Virus record (IMG/VR): IMGVR_UViG_3300043409_001318
Span: 120,353-184,352 of that record
Length of the DNA stretch: 64,000 nucleotides
Source: a virus
Strand: one strand, 5' to 3'
A program made the position numbers and the translations under genes. Under the pieces are notes generated by a model that had not been told where the DNA came from, did not search any database, and was given only the letters and a program-made list of their open reading frames with translations. Below are positions 46,356 to 54,588 of the stretch, piece after piece. The stretch's first letter is position 1; every line of letters begins with the position of its first letter.

Positions 46356-48113
46356 ATGTCTATTATAGAAAAGTTAACAGAGGGCATGGTTCACCGTGAC
46401 CTCGCAAGAGAAGGAACAGCCCTTCTTAAGAAATGGGAAAAAACAGGTCTTCTTGAAGGTATTCGTACAGAAAGATCACAACACACAATGGCTCGTCTTC
46501 TTGAAAACCAAGCAAAAGAGCTTCTTCGTGAGTCAAACTCAATGGCTGGTGGCGATGTAGAAGGTTTTGCAGCAGTTGCATTCCCAATAGTTCGCAGAGT
46601 ATTCGCTGGTCTTATAGCCAACGATTTAGTTTCAGTTCAACCAATGTCACTTCCATCCGGTCTTATCTTCTTCCTTGACTTCAAAGTTTCGGACAGCAAC
46701 GGTGCTCCAAGACTTGGTTATGGCGCAAATGATTCACTTTATGGTGGTGGCGTTCTTGGTCAACAAATCACTGGTGGTGTTTCACTAACTGGTGCAAATG
46801 CTGAGAAAGGCTTCTACAATATGAATAATGGTTATTCATCAGCAACAGGTTCAGCCGTTATCGCAACAACTATAGTTGCTTCTGGTTCGGTAACCGATGG
46901 TGGTATTCCAGTATTCGATGGTGGAACTGCTGCTTACACCGCTCTTTCAAGTCTTCTTCGTTTTGACGCAGACCTTGTAAGCGGATCAAACTTTGCTGCT
47001 GCAACTATTACACTTGCTTCACTTACTGGTGCTCAATTTAACGGTAGAGATTTCGTAGCAGTTTCTTTCGTTACAGCAAGCTCGGGCTTACCATCAATTA
47101 CTGATGGTCGTTTGGTTCGTCGTCTTACAAGAATTGACCCACTAGACTCAACAAAAGTGCTTGTTGTTGTTGAAGCTGCTGCCGGTGAGTCCGCTACTAC
47201 ACTTAAAACTGCACTTGATAACGTAGTTCAATGTACCTTCCCAATTACTGATGCTTTCGGTACATCAGTAGCTGCTGGTTCAACCAACGCTCTTGGTGCA
47301 ATTGCTGGACAATCAACTTGGGGTCTTGAAGGCAACTCAAACATTCCAGAAATTGATATAAGAATTGACTCAGTATCGATTACTGCTGTCACCAAGAAAA
47401 TGAAAGCAAAATGGACACCAGAACTTGGTCAAGACCTTAATGCTTATCACAATCTTGATGCAGAAGTTGAACTTACTTCAATTCTTTCGGAACAAATTGG
47501 TCTTGAAATCGACCGTGAAATTCTTGAAGACCTTATCAAAGGTGCAACTGCTGGTTCGTTCTACTGGTCAAGATCACCCGGTTTATTCGTAAATCGTGTA
47601 ACTGGTGTTGAAGTTGGTGCATCAACCAAAGCTCCAGACTTCACTGGTACTGTGTCACAATGGTATGAAACCCTCATTGAAACAATCAATGATGTATCAG
47701 CCCAAATCCACAGAAAGACACTTCGCGGTGGTGCAAACTTCATCGTATGTGGTCCAGAAACCGCTAACATTCTTGAATTCACTTCTGGCTTTAGAGCCAA
47801 AGTAACTCACGAAGACGAGAAGGGTGAAATTGGAGCAGTTAACGTTGGTTCAATCTCCAAGAAGTTTGACGTTTACGTTGATCCATACTTCCTTCGTAAT
47901 GTAATTCTAATTGGTCGTAAGGGTAGTTCATTCCTTGAGTCTGGCTATGTATACGCACCATACGTTCCATTACAAGTAACTCCTACCATCTTTGGTACTG
48001 ACGATTTCGTCCCACGCAAAGGTGTTATGACACGTTACGCTAAGAAAATGGTTAAGCCAGATATGTACGGCTTGGTCATTATTCGTGGTCTTCTTGGCGA
48101 AAGCGGTTCTTGA
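46356..48113 (+). CDS. Major capsid protein (gp23-like)
   Basis: 585 aa, with an AAGGAG Shine-Dalgarno. Residues 75-110 (FPIVRRVFAGLIANDLVSVQ and PMSLPSGLIFFLDF) align with the gp23 segment VRRAIPNLIAFDICGVQPM. In the N-terminal 60 residues, ELLRE ends at E59 and is followed by SNSMAGG, a fitting (L/I)xE cut for the prohead protease (T4 cuts gp23 at E65). Later segments EIDIRIDSVSITAVTKKMKA and FYWSRSPGLFVN are gp23-like. Codons are strongly optimised (CTT, CGT, GGT, AAC). A strong terminator follows. Confidence 0.93.
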   Translation: MSIIEKLTEGMVHRDLAREGTALLKKWEKTGLLEGIRTERSQHTMARLLENQAKELLRESNSMAGGDVEGFAAVAFPIVRRVFAGLIANDLVSVQPMSLPSGLIFFLDFKVSDSNGAPRLGYGANDSLYGGGVLGQQITGGVSLTGANAEKGFYNMNNGYSSATGSAVIATTIVASGSVTDGGIPVFDGGTAAYTALSSLLRFDADLVSGSNFAAATITLASLTGAQFNGRDFVAVSFVTASSGLPSITDGRLVRRLTRIDPLDSTKVLVVVEAAAGESATTLKTALDNVVQCTFPITDAFGTSVAAGSTNALGAIAGQSTWGLEGNSNIPEIDIRIDSVSITAVTKKMKAKWTPELGQDLNAYHNLDAEVELTSILSEQIGLEIDREILEDLIKGATAGSFYWSRSPGLFVNRVTGVEVGASTKAPDFTGTVSQWYETLIETINDVSAQIHRKTLRGGANFIVCGPETANILEFTSGFRAKVTHEDEKGEIGAVNVGSISKKFDVYVDPYFLRNVILIGRKGSSFLESGYVYAPYVPLQVTPTIFGTDDFVPRKGVMTRYAKKMVKPDMYGLVIIRGLLGESGS

Positions 48114-48139
48114 TAGTATAGCCTAATTAGGCAAAGAAT

Positions 48140-48173
48140 CCCCCCTCTCCGAAAGGATTGGGGGGTTTTCTTT
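48140..48173 (+). terminator. Strong terminator after the capsid gene
   Basis: CCCCCC (48140-48145) pairs with GGGGGG (48160-48165), and the stem is capped by an inner TCC/GGA and a GAAA loop, followed by TTTTCTTTTG. A small perfect inverted repeat, GCCTAATTAGGC, lies just upstream at 48121-48132. Confidence 0.8.
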
Positions 48174-48182
48174 TGTTTCAAT

Positions 48183-48191
48183 ACTATTTAA
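48183..48191 (+). promoter_or_regulatory. Late-promoter-like element ACTATTTAA
   Basis: Begins about 9 bases after the capsid terminator's T-rich tail and lies 38 bases before the next ATG, which has a TAGGAGGG Shine-Dalgarno. Confidence 0.45.
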
Positions 48192-48229
48192 TAATGCAAT
48201 TGGTATTTATCCAATAGGAGGGTTTTAAA

Positions 48230-48646
48230 ATGGGTTCTAAATTTAGCGTAGCAAGAATGAGAAAAGAGCTTGCTGCTCAAACTATGACAAGCGTTTCTAC
48301 AAGTGGTGATTCAACAGTTGGTGGCGGATTAGTTTTATCAGATGTAGCCTCAGCAAATTTAACTGCTGATGGCTCTAGCGTTAATGATTCAGTAGCATTA
48401 GTAAACCATGTAACTAATGTTTCTGGTACTGCTAATACTGGTGTTAAACTTCCAACAGATGCAACTTCTGGTGAGGTTTACATCGTTTCAAACGTAGGAA
48501 CAGCAAACGTTTTAGTTTATGCAACTGGCTCAAACACTCTAAATGGTTTAGTTTCTACAACTGGTTTGATTTTATCAGCAAGTTGTGGTGGTATGGTTGT
48601 AAAGGCTGGAACTAACAATTGGGCTTTCATCTACTCCAAAGTTTAA
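48230..48646 (+). CDS. Small cap-domain virion protein after capsid gene (138 aa)
   Basis: A very strong AGGAGG Shine-Dalgarno precedes the ATG. Residues 1-20 are basic (KFSVARMRKELAAQ), and the rest is beta-rich with a cap-domain-like pattern: TGVKLPTDATSGEVYIVSNVG, NTLNGLVSTTG and an aromatic finish NNWAFIYSK. Bounded by terminators on both sides, it forms its own transcription unit next to the capsid gene. A capsid decoration or head-fibre protein is likely but inferred. Confidence 0.6.
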   Translation: MGSKFSVARMRKELAAQTMTSVSTSGDSTVGGGLVLSDVASANLTADGSSVNDSVALVNHVTNVSGTANTGVKLPTDATSGEVYIVSNVGTANVLVYATGSNTLNGLVSTTGLILSASCGGMVVKAGTNNWAFIYSKV

Positions 48647-48665
48647 TATAACTTAGCTATTATTG

Positions 48666-48697
48666 AAGCCCTCCTTAATTGGAGGGTTTCTTTTTTA
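48666..48697 (+). terminator. Terminator hairpin
   Basis: CCCTCC (48669-48674) pairs with GGAGGG (48681-48686), extended by three A/G-T pairs, with a 6-base TTAATT loop, followed by TTTCTTTTTT. Confidence 0.8.
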
Positions 48698-48700
48698 GAA

Positions 48701-48709
48701 ACTACTTAT
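48701..48709 (+). promoter_or_regulatory. Late-promoter-like element ACTACTTAT
   Basis: Directly follows the previous terminator's T-run. It ends 21 bases before the neck gene ATG, with AAAAGGAAA in between. Confidence 0.5.
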
Positions 48710-48730
48710 TGTAAAAGGAAATAATATTTA

Positions 48731-50020
48731 ATGGCAGTTCCTGTTTTAACTCCTGCTTCTACTTTAAGTGCTATTGTATTACCATCAGCAGGAAATCTGG
48801 TAGATGTAGCAGCAACTTTACCCTTTGGTATATATGCTTCCTCACAAGCGTTTCTAACGGGTGCAGTTGACCAAGTAGGATATGTATATAAAAAGCTTGG
48901 CGGTGATGTATTAGATATTGAAATAACAACAGGAAATGTATACGCTGCTTATGAAGAAGCTGTATTAGAATATTCTTATATTGTTAATTTACATCAAGCA
49001 ATTAACGCTATGCCAACTTTTCTTGGAGCAGCAACAGGAACATTTAATAGTGATGGAGAGTTTACTTCTGGTTCAGCATTAGCAGGTCAAAATCCTCAAT
49101 TAGCTTATCCAAGATATAACTTAGATTACTTTTCAAGATACGGTGATGCTTTTTCACTTGAAGCTGGTATAGGTTCAACACAGCAAATATATTCAGCTTC
49201 CTTCAGTGTTACTCCAAGTATTCAAGATTATGATTTACAAACTATTATTGAATCATCTTCTTTAAGTAACGTAGATGAAGCAAGTGGTGGTCCTGTTCCT
49301 TATTCTGGTTCAGTTGGAAACAAAAGAGTAATAATAAGAAAAGTATTTTATAAAACTCCAAATTCAATGTGGAGATTTTTTGGTTACTATGGTGGCTTAA
49401 ATGCTATCGGTAATTTATCTTCATACGGTCAATACGCAGATGATAGCACATTTGAAGTAATCCCAACATGGCACAATAAATTACAAGCTATGGCTTATGA
49501 AACAGCAATCTATACAAGAAATTCTCACTTCTCTTATGAGATTAAAAATAATAAAGTTAGATTATTCCCATGCCCAAGTGATATAGGTGTAGATCATATG
49601 TGGGTTGAATTTAGTATATCAAACGAATCAAACCCTTGGGAAACAACTTCAAATTCAAGTGACTCACAAACTGGTGGGGTTAATAACATAAACACACTTC
49701 CCTTCTCCAATATACCATATGAAAATATAAACGCAATAGGCAAACAATGGATAAGAAGATATGCTTTAGCAGTATGTAAAGAAATGTTAGCACAAGTAAG
49801 ATCTAAATTCTCAACACTTCCAATTCCGGGTGATTCAGTTACCTTAAATGGTCCTGCTCTTATGTCCGAAGCAAAAGAAGAAAAGAAAGAATTGAAAGAA
49901 GAATTAAATAAGATTCTTGATCAAGTAACTTATCATAAGATTGCTGAGACAGAAGCTAAAATGTCTGACGATGTTCAAAAGGTTTCTCAAAAGATTCCTG
50001 TTCTTATATATACAGGATGA
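48731..50020 (+). CDS. Neck protein (gp13-like)
   Basis: 429 aa. The region near residues 335-380 (GKQWIRRYALAVCKEMLAQV, then LPIPGDSVTLNGPALMS) resembles the W-RYAxAxxKxxxG ... LPGGVTLNG segment of T4 gp13 neck proteins, and the C-terminus is a charged coiled coil. It lies between the capsid gene and the sheath-terminator gene, as expected for the neck. It would seal the filled head and join it to the tail. The sequence match is partial. Confidence 0.65.
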   Translation: MAVPVLTPASTLSAIVLPSAGNLVDVAATLPFGIYASSQAFLTGAVDQVGYVYKKLGGDVLDIEITTGNVYAAYEEAVLEYSYIVNLHQAINAMPTFLGAATGTFNSDGEFTSGSALAGQNPQLAYPRYNLDYFSRYGDAFSLEAGIGSTQQIYSASFSVTPSIQDYDLQTIIESSSLSNVDEASGGPVPYSGSVGNKRVIIRKVFYKTPNSMWRFFGYYGGLNAIGNLSSYGQYADDSTFEVIPTWHNKLQAMAYETAIYTRNSHFSYEIKNNKVRLFPCPSDIGVDHMWVEFSISNESNPWETTSNSSDSQTGGVNNINTLPFSNIPYENINAIGKQWIRRYALAVCKEMLAQVRSKFSTLPIPGDSVTLNGPALMSEAKEEKKELKEELNKILDQVTYHKIAETEAKMSDDVQKVSQKIPVLIYTG

Positions 50021-50025
50021 TATAA

Positions 50026-50940
50026 ATGAGTGAAACACTACAAGAAATAACTTTTGAATCATCTACCATAGAAACAGTTGATTTTGCTGTCTATAATTGG
50101 TTAGATGAAAAAATGAATGTTTATGCTACTACCTCTGAGGGATGGAAAAAAGTTCCTGTTATTTGGGTGTCAGCAGAAAGAGCACACCAAATTAAATCAG
50201 ATAAAGATATTCGTGATTCATCTGGCATGATTAAATATCCTATTATATCTATTGAAAGAACATCTATGAATAAAGATATAAATAAGAAAGGTTCTGTTCC
50301 AGCAAACATAAGAAATGTAAATGATGAAAAGGGCGGAACAATAACAATAGCAAGAACAATTCAACAAGAAAAAACATCTAATTTTGAGAACGCAACATTA
50401 AATAAATATGTTGGAGGAAACGAAGATATTAGAAGAGCCATTGAAAGAAACAGAAGAAATGGTAATAAAAAAGGATTATTTGAATTAAGAGATCAAAGAT
50501 CAATATCTGGAAGCAAAACAGTATATGAAACAATAACAATTCCTATACCTATACACGTTACTATAACTTATTCAATATTTATTAAAACAGATTACGTTCA
50601 ACAAATGAATGAAATATTGGCACCATTTTTAACAAAGAATGGTAATACAAGGTCTATAATATTACATAACGAAAATCATAGATTTGAAGCATTTATGAAT
50701 GGTGATATAACACAAGACAGTAATTACCTAAGCCTTAACGAAGAAAGAAAAACATATGGTTCAAAGATTATGTTAGAAGTTTTAGGTAAACTTATTGGTG
50801 GTGATAGTAATGAAGATAAACCAAAAATTGTTAGAAGAGAAAATGCTGTTGAAATTAAGTTTCCAAGAGAGAAAGTAATACTTCAAGACGAGATTGAAGA
50901 ATTAGATTCAAATAAAAATAAACGTTATTACAGAGAATAA
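50026..50940 (+). CDS. Tail sheath terminator (gp15-like)
   Basis: 304 aa. Stretches VPVIWVSAERAHQIKSD (about 42-58), KYPIISIERTSM, IPIHVTITYSIFIKTDYVQQ and MNEILAPFL, and the late GSKIMLEVLGKLI, follow the order of T4 gp15 (VPITYASKEH ... KMIYELSIFTRYEDDMFQIV ... EWSLTFEVNGW). gp15 caps the tail tube and sheath and joins the tail to the neck. Adjacent to the neck gene and directly before the sheath gene, as in T4. The C-terminal 40 residues are charged and unique. Confidence 0.65.
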   Translation: MSETLQEITFESSTIETVDFAVYNWLDEKMNVYATTSEGWKKVPVIWVSAERAHQIKSDKDIRDSSGMIKYPIISIERTSMNKDINKKGSVPANIRNVNDEKGGTITIARTIQQEKTSNFENATLNKYVGGNEDIRRAIERNRRNGNKKGLFELRDQRSISGSKTVYETITIPIPIHVTITYSIFIKTDYVQQMNEILAPFLTKNGNTRSIILHNENHRFEAFMNGDITQDSNYLSLNEERKTYGSKIMLEVLGKLIGGDSNEDKPKIVRRENAVEIKFPREKVILQDEIEELDSNKNKRYYRE

Positions 50941-50960
50941 TGCTTTTTGCTCCTTATATT

Positions 50961-50969
50961 ACTACTTAT
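50961..50969 (+). promoter_or_regulatory. Late-promoter-like element ACTACTTAT
   Basis: Ends 38 bases before the sheath ATG; GAGGGAG lies at 50993-50999 near the ATG. Confidence 0.5.
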
Positions 50970-51007
50970 TTATGATTATATAAATCCATTAAGAGGGAGT
51001 GAAAATA

Positions 51008-53863
51008 ATGTCCGTATCAAGTTTCAAGTTTGTATCCCCCGGCGTATTTGTTAAAGAGTTTGATAACTCACAAATCACAGCCACACCAGCAGGAGTTGGT
51101 CCAACAATTATCGGTCGTCTAGAAAGAGGACCAGCTATGCGTCCAGTTCGTATTGGTTCTATGTCACAGTTTGTTGAAATCTTTGGCAATCCAGTAGCTG
51201 GTAGAGTTTCAAATGATGCTTGGAGAAATGGTAATTACTCCGCTCCAACTTATGCTGCCTATGCTATTCAAGCTTGGTTAAGAAATACTCCATCAGTAAA
51301 CGTTGTTAGATTACTTGGAACACAACACACAAACGCAACCGATGCTGGTAAAGCTGGTTGGGATTTGGCTGCTCCTACTGGATCTGCTGGTGGTTCTTAT
51401 GGGTTGTTCTTGGTTAATTCTGGTTCAACTAATTTAACTGGTACTCTTGCTGCTGTTTGGTATCTTACTACTGGTTCAATCGCTCTTTCCGGCACATTAG
51501 CAGGTGGCTTACCAACTGATACTGCTGAAGGTTCAAATGCTTTGTTTAGATCAAATGATGTAAATGGAGAATTCAAAGCTGTAGTGTTTGATGGTTCTGG
51601 TGCTCAAACTTTCAAAACCTCATTTAACTTTAATGCTGATAGTAATAAATATATTAGAGACGTATTCAATACAAATCCAGTATTAACAAATAACGCAATT
51701 ACATATAGTAATTTGAAAACGCATTGGCTTGGTGAGACATTTGACCGTTCAGTAGCCGAACATGTTACCTGTTTAACAGGTTCTGGAACAGTCTACGGCT
51801 TTATCGCTCCATTAGCAAGTGGTTCACTACACGGTGGTAATTACCGTACTGGTATGCAAAAATCAAAAACTGGTTTTGTATTTGGTCAAGATCTTGGATT
51901 TAATAATGCAACCTATAACCCAGCAAATATGCCACAATTATTTAGATTTGTTACAGTCGATTCTGGCGAGTGGGAATCAAAAAATCTTAAGATTTCAATT
52001 GTAGATATTAAAGGTCCAAGAAATCCACAATTTGAAGAATATGGTACATTCTCTGTTGAAATTAGAAGAGCAGAAGATCTTGATGTAGTTCCAAAAATTG
52101 TTGAAAGATTTACAAACCTTAACCTCAATCCAGCTTCTGAAAACTATATTGCCAGAAGAATTGGTGATCGTTTCATCGAATGGAATGATAATGAGAAGAG
52201 ATACAGAGAATTTGGTAATTATTCAAATCTTTCTAAATATGTTTATGTAGAAATGAACGCACAAGTTGATAATGGTACAGCAGATCAACAACTTGTTCCA
52301 TTTGGTTTCATAGGCCCAGCAAGATTTAAGAAAGTACAAGTATTAGGTACTGGTTCAACAGATACACCTTCAAATACTTTTGTTAAAGCAATTGGCGCAC
52401 AGAATATTGCTGGTGCCAATAAATTTTTAAAGATTACAGGTAGTATCTCGGCTTCATTTGACGCACAATTCTTATTCCCAGCACCAGCTTTAAGAGTATC
52501 AGCAGCAGCAGAAGGTCTTTCAGATTTAACTAAAGCTTACTTTGGTTTTGATGTTACAACAAAAGCTAACAAAACACAAACAGACAAATCATATGTAGAT
52601 TATGTAAGAATGACTACAGCAGATTATTCAACTTATGATGCTGGAATTGCCGACACAAATAGAGAAATTTCATTTTACTTCACATTAGATGATCTTTCTG
52701 GTTCATCAAATGGTGCAGTATATGTTTCTGGTTCAAGAGTATTGGGTACTTCAATGACCGCTACTGGTGCCTCAAGTTCCTTTGGTTCTATATTTACATC
52801 AGCAAGTTACGAATCAGTTCTTAACGCTGGTTACAACAGATTCACTATGCCATTAGTTGGTGGTTTTGATGGTGTTGATATTACAGAAGCAGATCCATTT
52901 AGAAATTCAGTCTTCAATACCATAACTCCAACTGAAACAACAAGCTATGAATATTATACACTTCGTAGAGCAGTTGATACAGTAGCAGATCCAGAAACAA
53001 TCGTAACTGATATTATTTCAATTCCCGGTATAACATATGCTGGTATTACAAATCACGTTATCGCAACTGCTGAAAATCGTGCTGACTGTATGGCTATTAT
53101 TGATCTTCCAAATGTTTATACCCCAGATCACGAAGCTGCAAACGTTACAACCGCAAATCGTCTTGGTGATGGTGTTGACCAAGTTGTTAATACTCTTAAA
53201 GGAAGAGGTATAAACTCAAGTTATGCCGCAACCTATTACCCTTGGGTTCAAATCAGAGATACTATCAATAATCAAAATGTATGGGTTCCACCTTCGGTTG
53301 TAGCCATTGGTGCTCTTTCTTACGGTCAAGCAACACAAGAACTTTGGTTTGCCCCAGCAGGGTTCACCAGAGGCGGATTAAGTGAAGGTCGTGGTGGTAT
53401 TCCAGTATTGTCTGTATCACAACGTCTCAATTCAAGAGAACGTGATTTACTTTACGAAGCCAACATTAATCCTATCGCACAATTCCCAGCAGAAGGTATA
53501 GTAATCTTTGGTCAAAAGACACTTCAAGTTACTCCATCTGCTCTTGATAGAATTAACGTTCGTAGATTGATGATTTACTTGAAGAGAGAAATTTCAATTA
53601 TTGCTTCAAGATTACTCTTCGATCAAAATGTAAGTTCAACTTGGGGAAGATTTAAGTCACAAGTTGAACCATTCCTCAATAGTGTTAAAACAAGATTGGG
53701 TGTAACTGAATATAGATTAATTCTTGATTCAACAACAACAACACCAGATCTAATCGATAGAAATATACTTTACGCTAGAATTTACTTGAAGCCAGCTAGA
53801 TCAATTGAATTCATCGCAATTGATTTTAATATTTCAAGTTCTGGTGCATCATTTGCAGATTAA
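51008..53863 (+). CDS. Contractile tail sheath protein (gp18-like)
   Basis: 951 aa, with the start at ATG 51008 (GAGGGAG upstream; the GTG at 50999 is part of the spacer). The N-terminus SPGVFVKEFDNSQITATPAG and the GPTIIGRLERGPAMRPV stretch are gp18-type. The C-terminus (INVRRLMIYLKREISIIASR, then FLNSVKTRLGVTEYRLILDS) is the classic sheath C-terminal domain. It is longer than T4 gp18 (659 aa), with extra surface insertions in the middle, where Ser/Thr/Gly are abundant. It forms the contractile sheath around the tail tube. Confidence 0.93.
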   Translation: MSVSSFKFVSPGVFVKEFDNSQITATPAGVGPTIIGRLERGPAMRPVRIGSMSQFVEIFGNPVAGRVSNDAWRNGNYSAPTYAAYAIQAWLRNTPSVNVVRLLGTQHTNATDAGKAGWDLAAPTGSAGGSYGLFLVNSGSTNLTGTLAAVWYLTTGSIALSGTLAGGLPTDTAEGSNALFRSNDVNGEFKAVVFDGSGAQTFKTSFNFNADSNKYIRDVFNTNPVLTNNAITYSNLKTHWLGETFDRSVAEHVTCLTGSGTVYGFIAPLASGSLHGGNYRTGMQKSKTGFVFGQDLGFNNATYNPANMPQLFRFVTVDSGEWESKNLKISIVDIKGPRNPQFEEYGTFSVEIRRAEDLDVVPKIVERFTNLNLNPASENYIARRIGDRFIEWNDNEKRYREFGNYSNLSKYVYVEMNAQVDNGTADQQLVPFGFIGPARFKKVQVLGTGSTDTPSNTFVKAIGAQNIAGANKFLKITGSISASFDAQFLFPAPALRVSAAAEGLSDLTKAYFGFDVTTKANKTQTDKSYVDYVRMTTADYSTYDAGIADTNREISFYFTLDDLSGSSNGAVYVSGSRVLGTSMTATGASSSFGSIFTSASYESVLNAGYNRFTMPLVGGFDGVDITEADPFRNSVFNTITPTETTSYEYYTLRRAVDTVADPETIVTDIISIPGITYAGITNHVIATAENRADCMAIIDLPNVYTPDHEAANVTTANRLGDGVDQVVNTLKGRGINSSYAATYYPWVQIRDTINNQNVWVPPSVVAIGALSYGQATQELWFAPAGFTRGGLSEGRGGIPVLSVSQRLNSRERDLLYEANINPIAQFPAEGIVIFGQKTLQVTPSALDRINVRRLMIYLKREISIIASRLLFDQNVSSTWGRFKSQVEPFLNSVKTRLGVTEYRLILDSTTTTPDLIDRNILYARIYLKPARSIEFIAIDFNISSSGASFAD

Positions 53864-53896
53864 TACTAATTATAGTATACTAGGAGAAAATAAGTA

Positions 53897-54559
53897 ATGG
53901 CAACATTTTGGAGTTCAGCAAACGTAGAACCAAAAAGAAAGTTTAAGTTTTTGGTAAGATTTAACCCAACAAATATAGCATATGATATACCGTCATTTGT
54001 TGTAAAGAAGGTTGATAAACCCGGATTTACAATTACAGAAACTAAACATACTTTCTTAGGTCACAACTTCTTTTTTCCCGGTAAATTAGAATGGAAAGAA
54101 ATTAGTATGTCCATAGTAGACCCTGCCGGAACTGGTTTAAAGGGTGTAGGTGGTACTGAAATACCAATTAACGAGGCAGCACCAGATATGTCTTATAGAT
54201 TAGTAGAAATTTTAGGTCTATTTGGGTATCAATCACCAATAAACGTTGGTAATGCTTTGAATGGTGGTCCCGGTGGTTCTGGTGATGTTAATGTTTCTGC
54301 TGGTGGAACAAGAATTAAATCTTTTTCAAAAGCGGGTTCTGTTGCTGCCTCCGGTAACATAGAAATATTACAGATAGATGATGATGGTAATGTTGTTGAA
54401 ATTTGGGCATTAAAAAATGCTTGGATCAAAGATATTCAATTTGGCTCAAATGATTATAGTTCAGACGATGCACAAGAAGTTACTATTAAATTTAGATACG
54501 ATTGGGCAGAATTTACAGGCGGTCCAGAAGTTAAACCTGCTAGTTACGCAAAAACTTAA
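53897..54559 (+). CDS. Tail tube protein (gp19-like)
   Basis: 220 aa, follows the sheath gene with an AGGAG Shine-Dalgarno. The N-terminus FWSSANVEPKRKFKFLVRF, then KKVDKPGFTITETKHTFLGH, and the C-terminal ALKNAWIKDIQFGSNDYSSD, EVTIKFRYDW are typical of gp19. Residues about 115-150 form a Gly/Ser-rich loop. The inner tube guides DNA ejection. A palindromic TACTAATTATAGTA lies upstream at 53864-53877. Confidence 0.88.
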   Translation: MATFWSSANVEPKRKFKFLVRFNPTNIAYDIPSFVVKKVDKPGFTITETKHTFLGHNFFFPGKLEWKEISMSIVDPAGTGLKGVGGTEIPINEAAPDMSYRLVEILGLFGYQSPINVGNALNGGPGGSGDVNVSAGGTRIKSFSKAGSVAASGNIEILQIDDDGNVVEIWALKNAWIKDIQFGSNDYSSDDAQEVTIKFRYDWAEFTGGPEVKPASYAKT

Positions 54560-54575
54560 TAATATTTATATAATC

Positions 54576-54584
54576 ACTATTTAG
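54576..54584 (+). promoter_or_regulatory. Late-promoter-like element ACTATTTAG near ATG
   Basis: The element ends four bases before the ATG at 54589 and there is no Shine-Dalgarno. It has the same final G and near-identical spacing as the minus-strand example at 26802. Confidence 0.45.
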
Positions 54585-54588
54585 TTAT

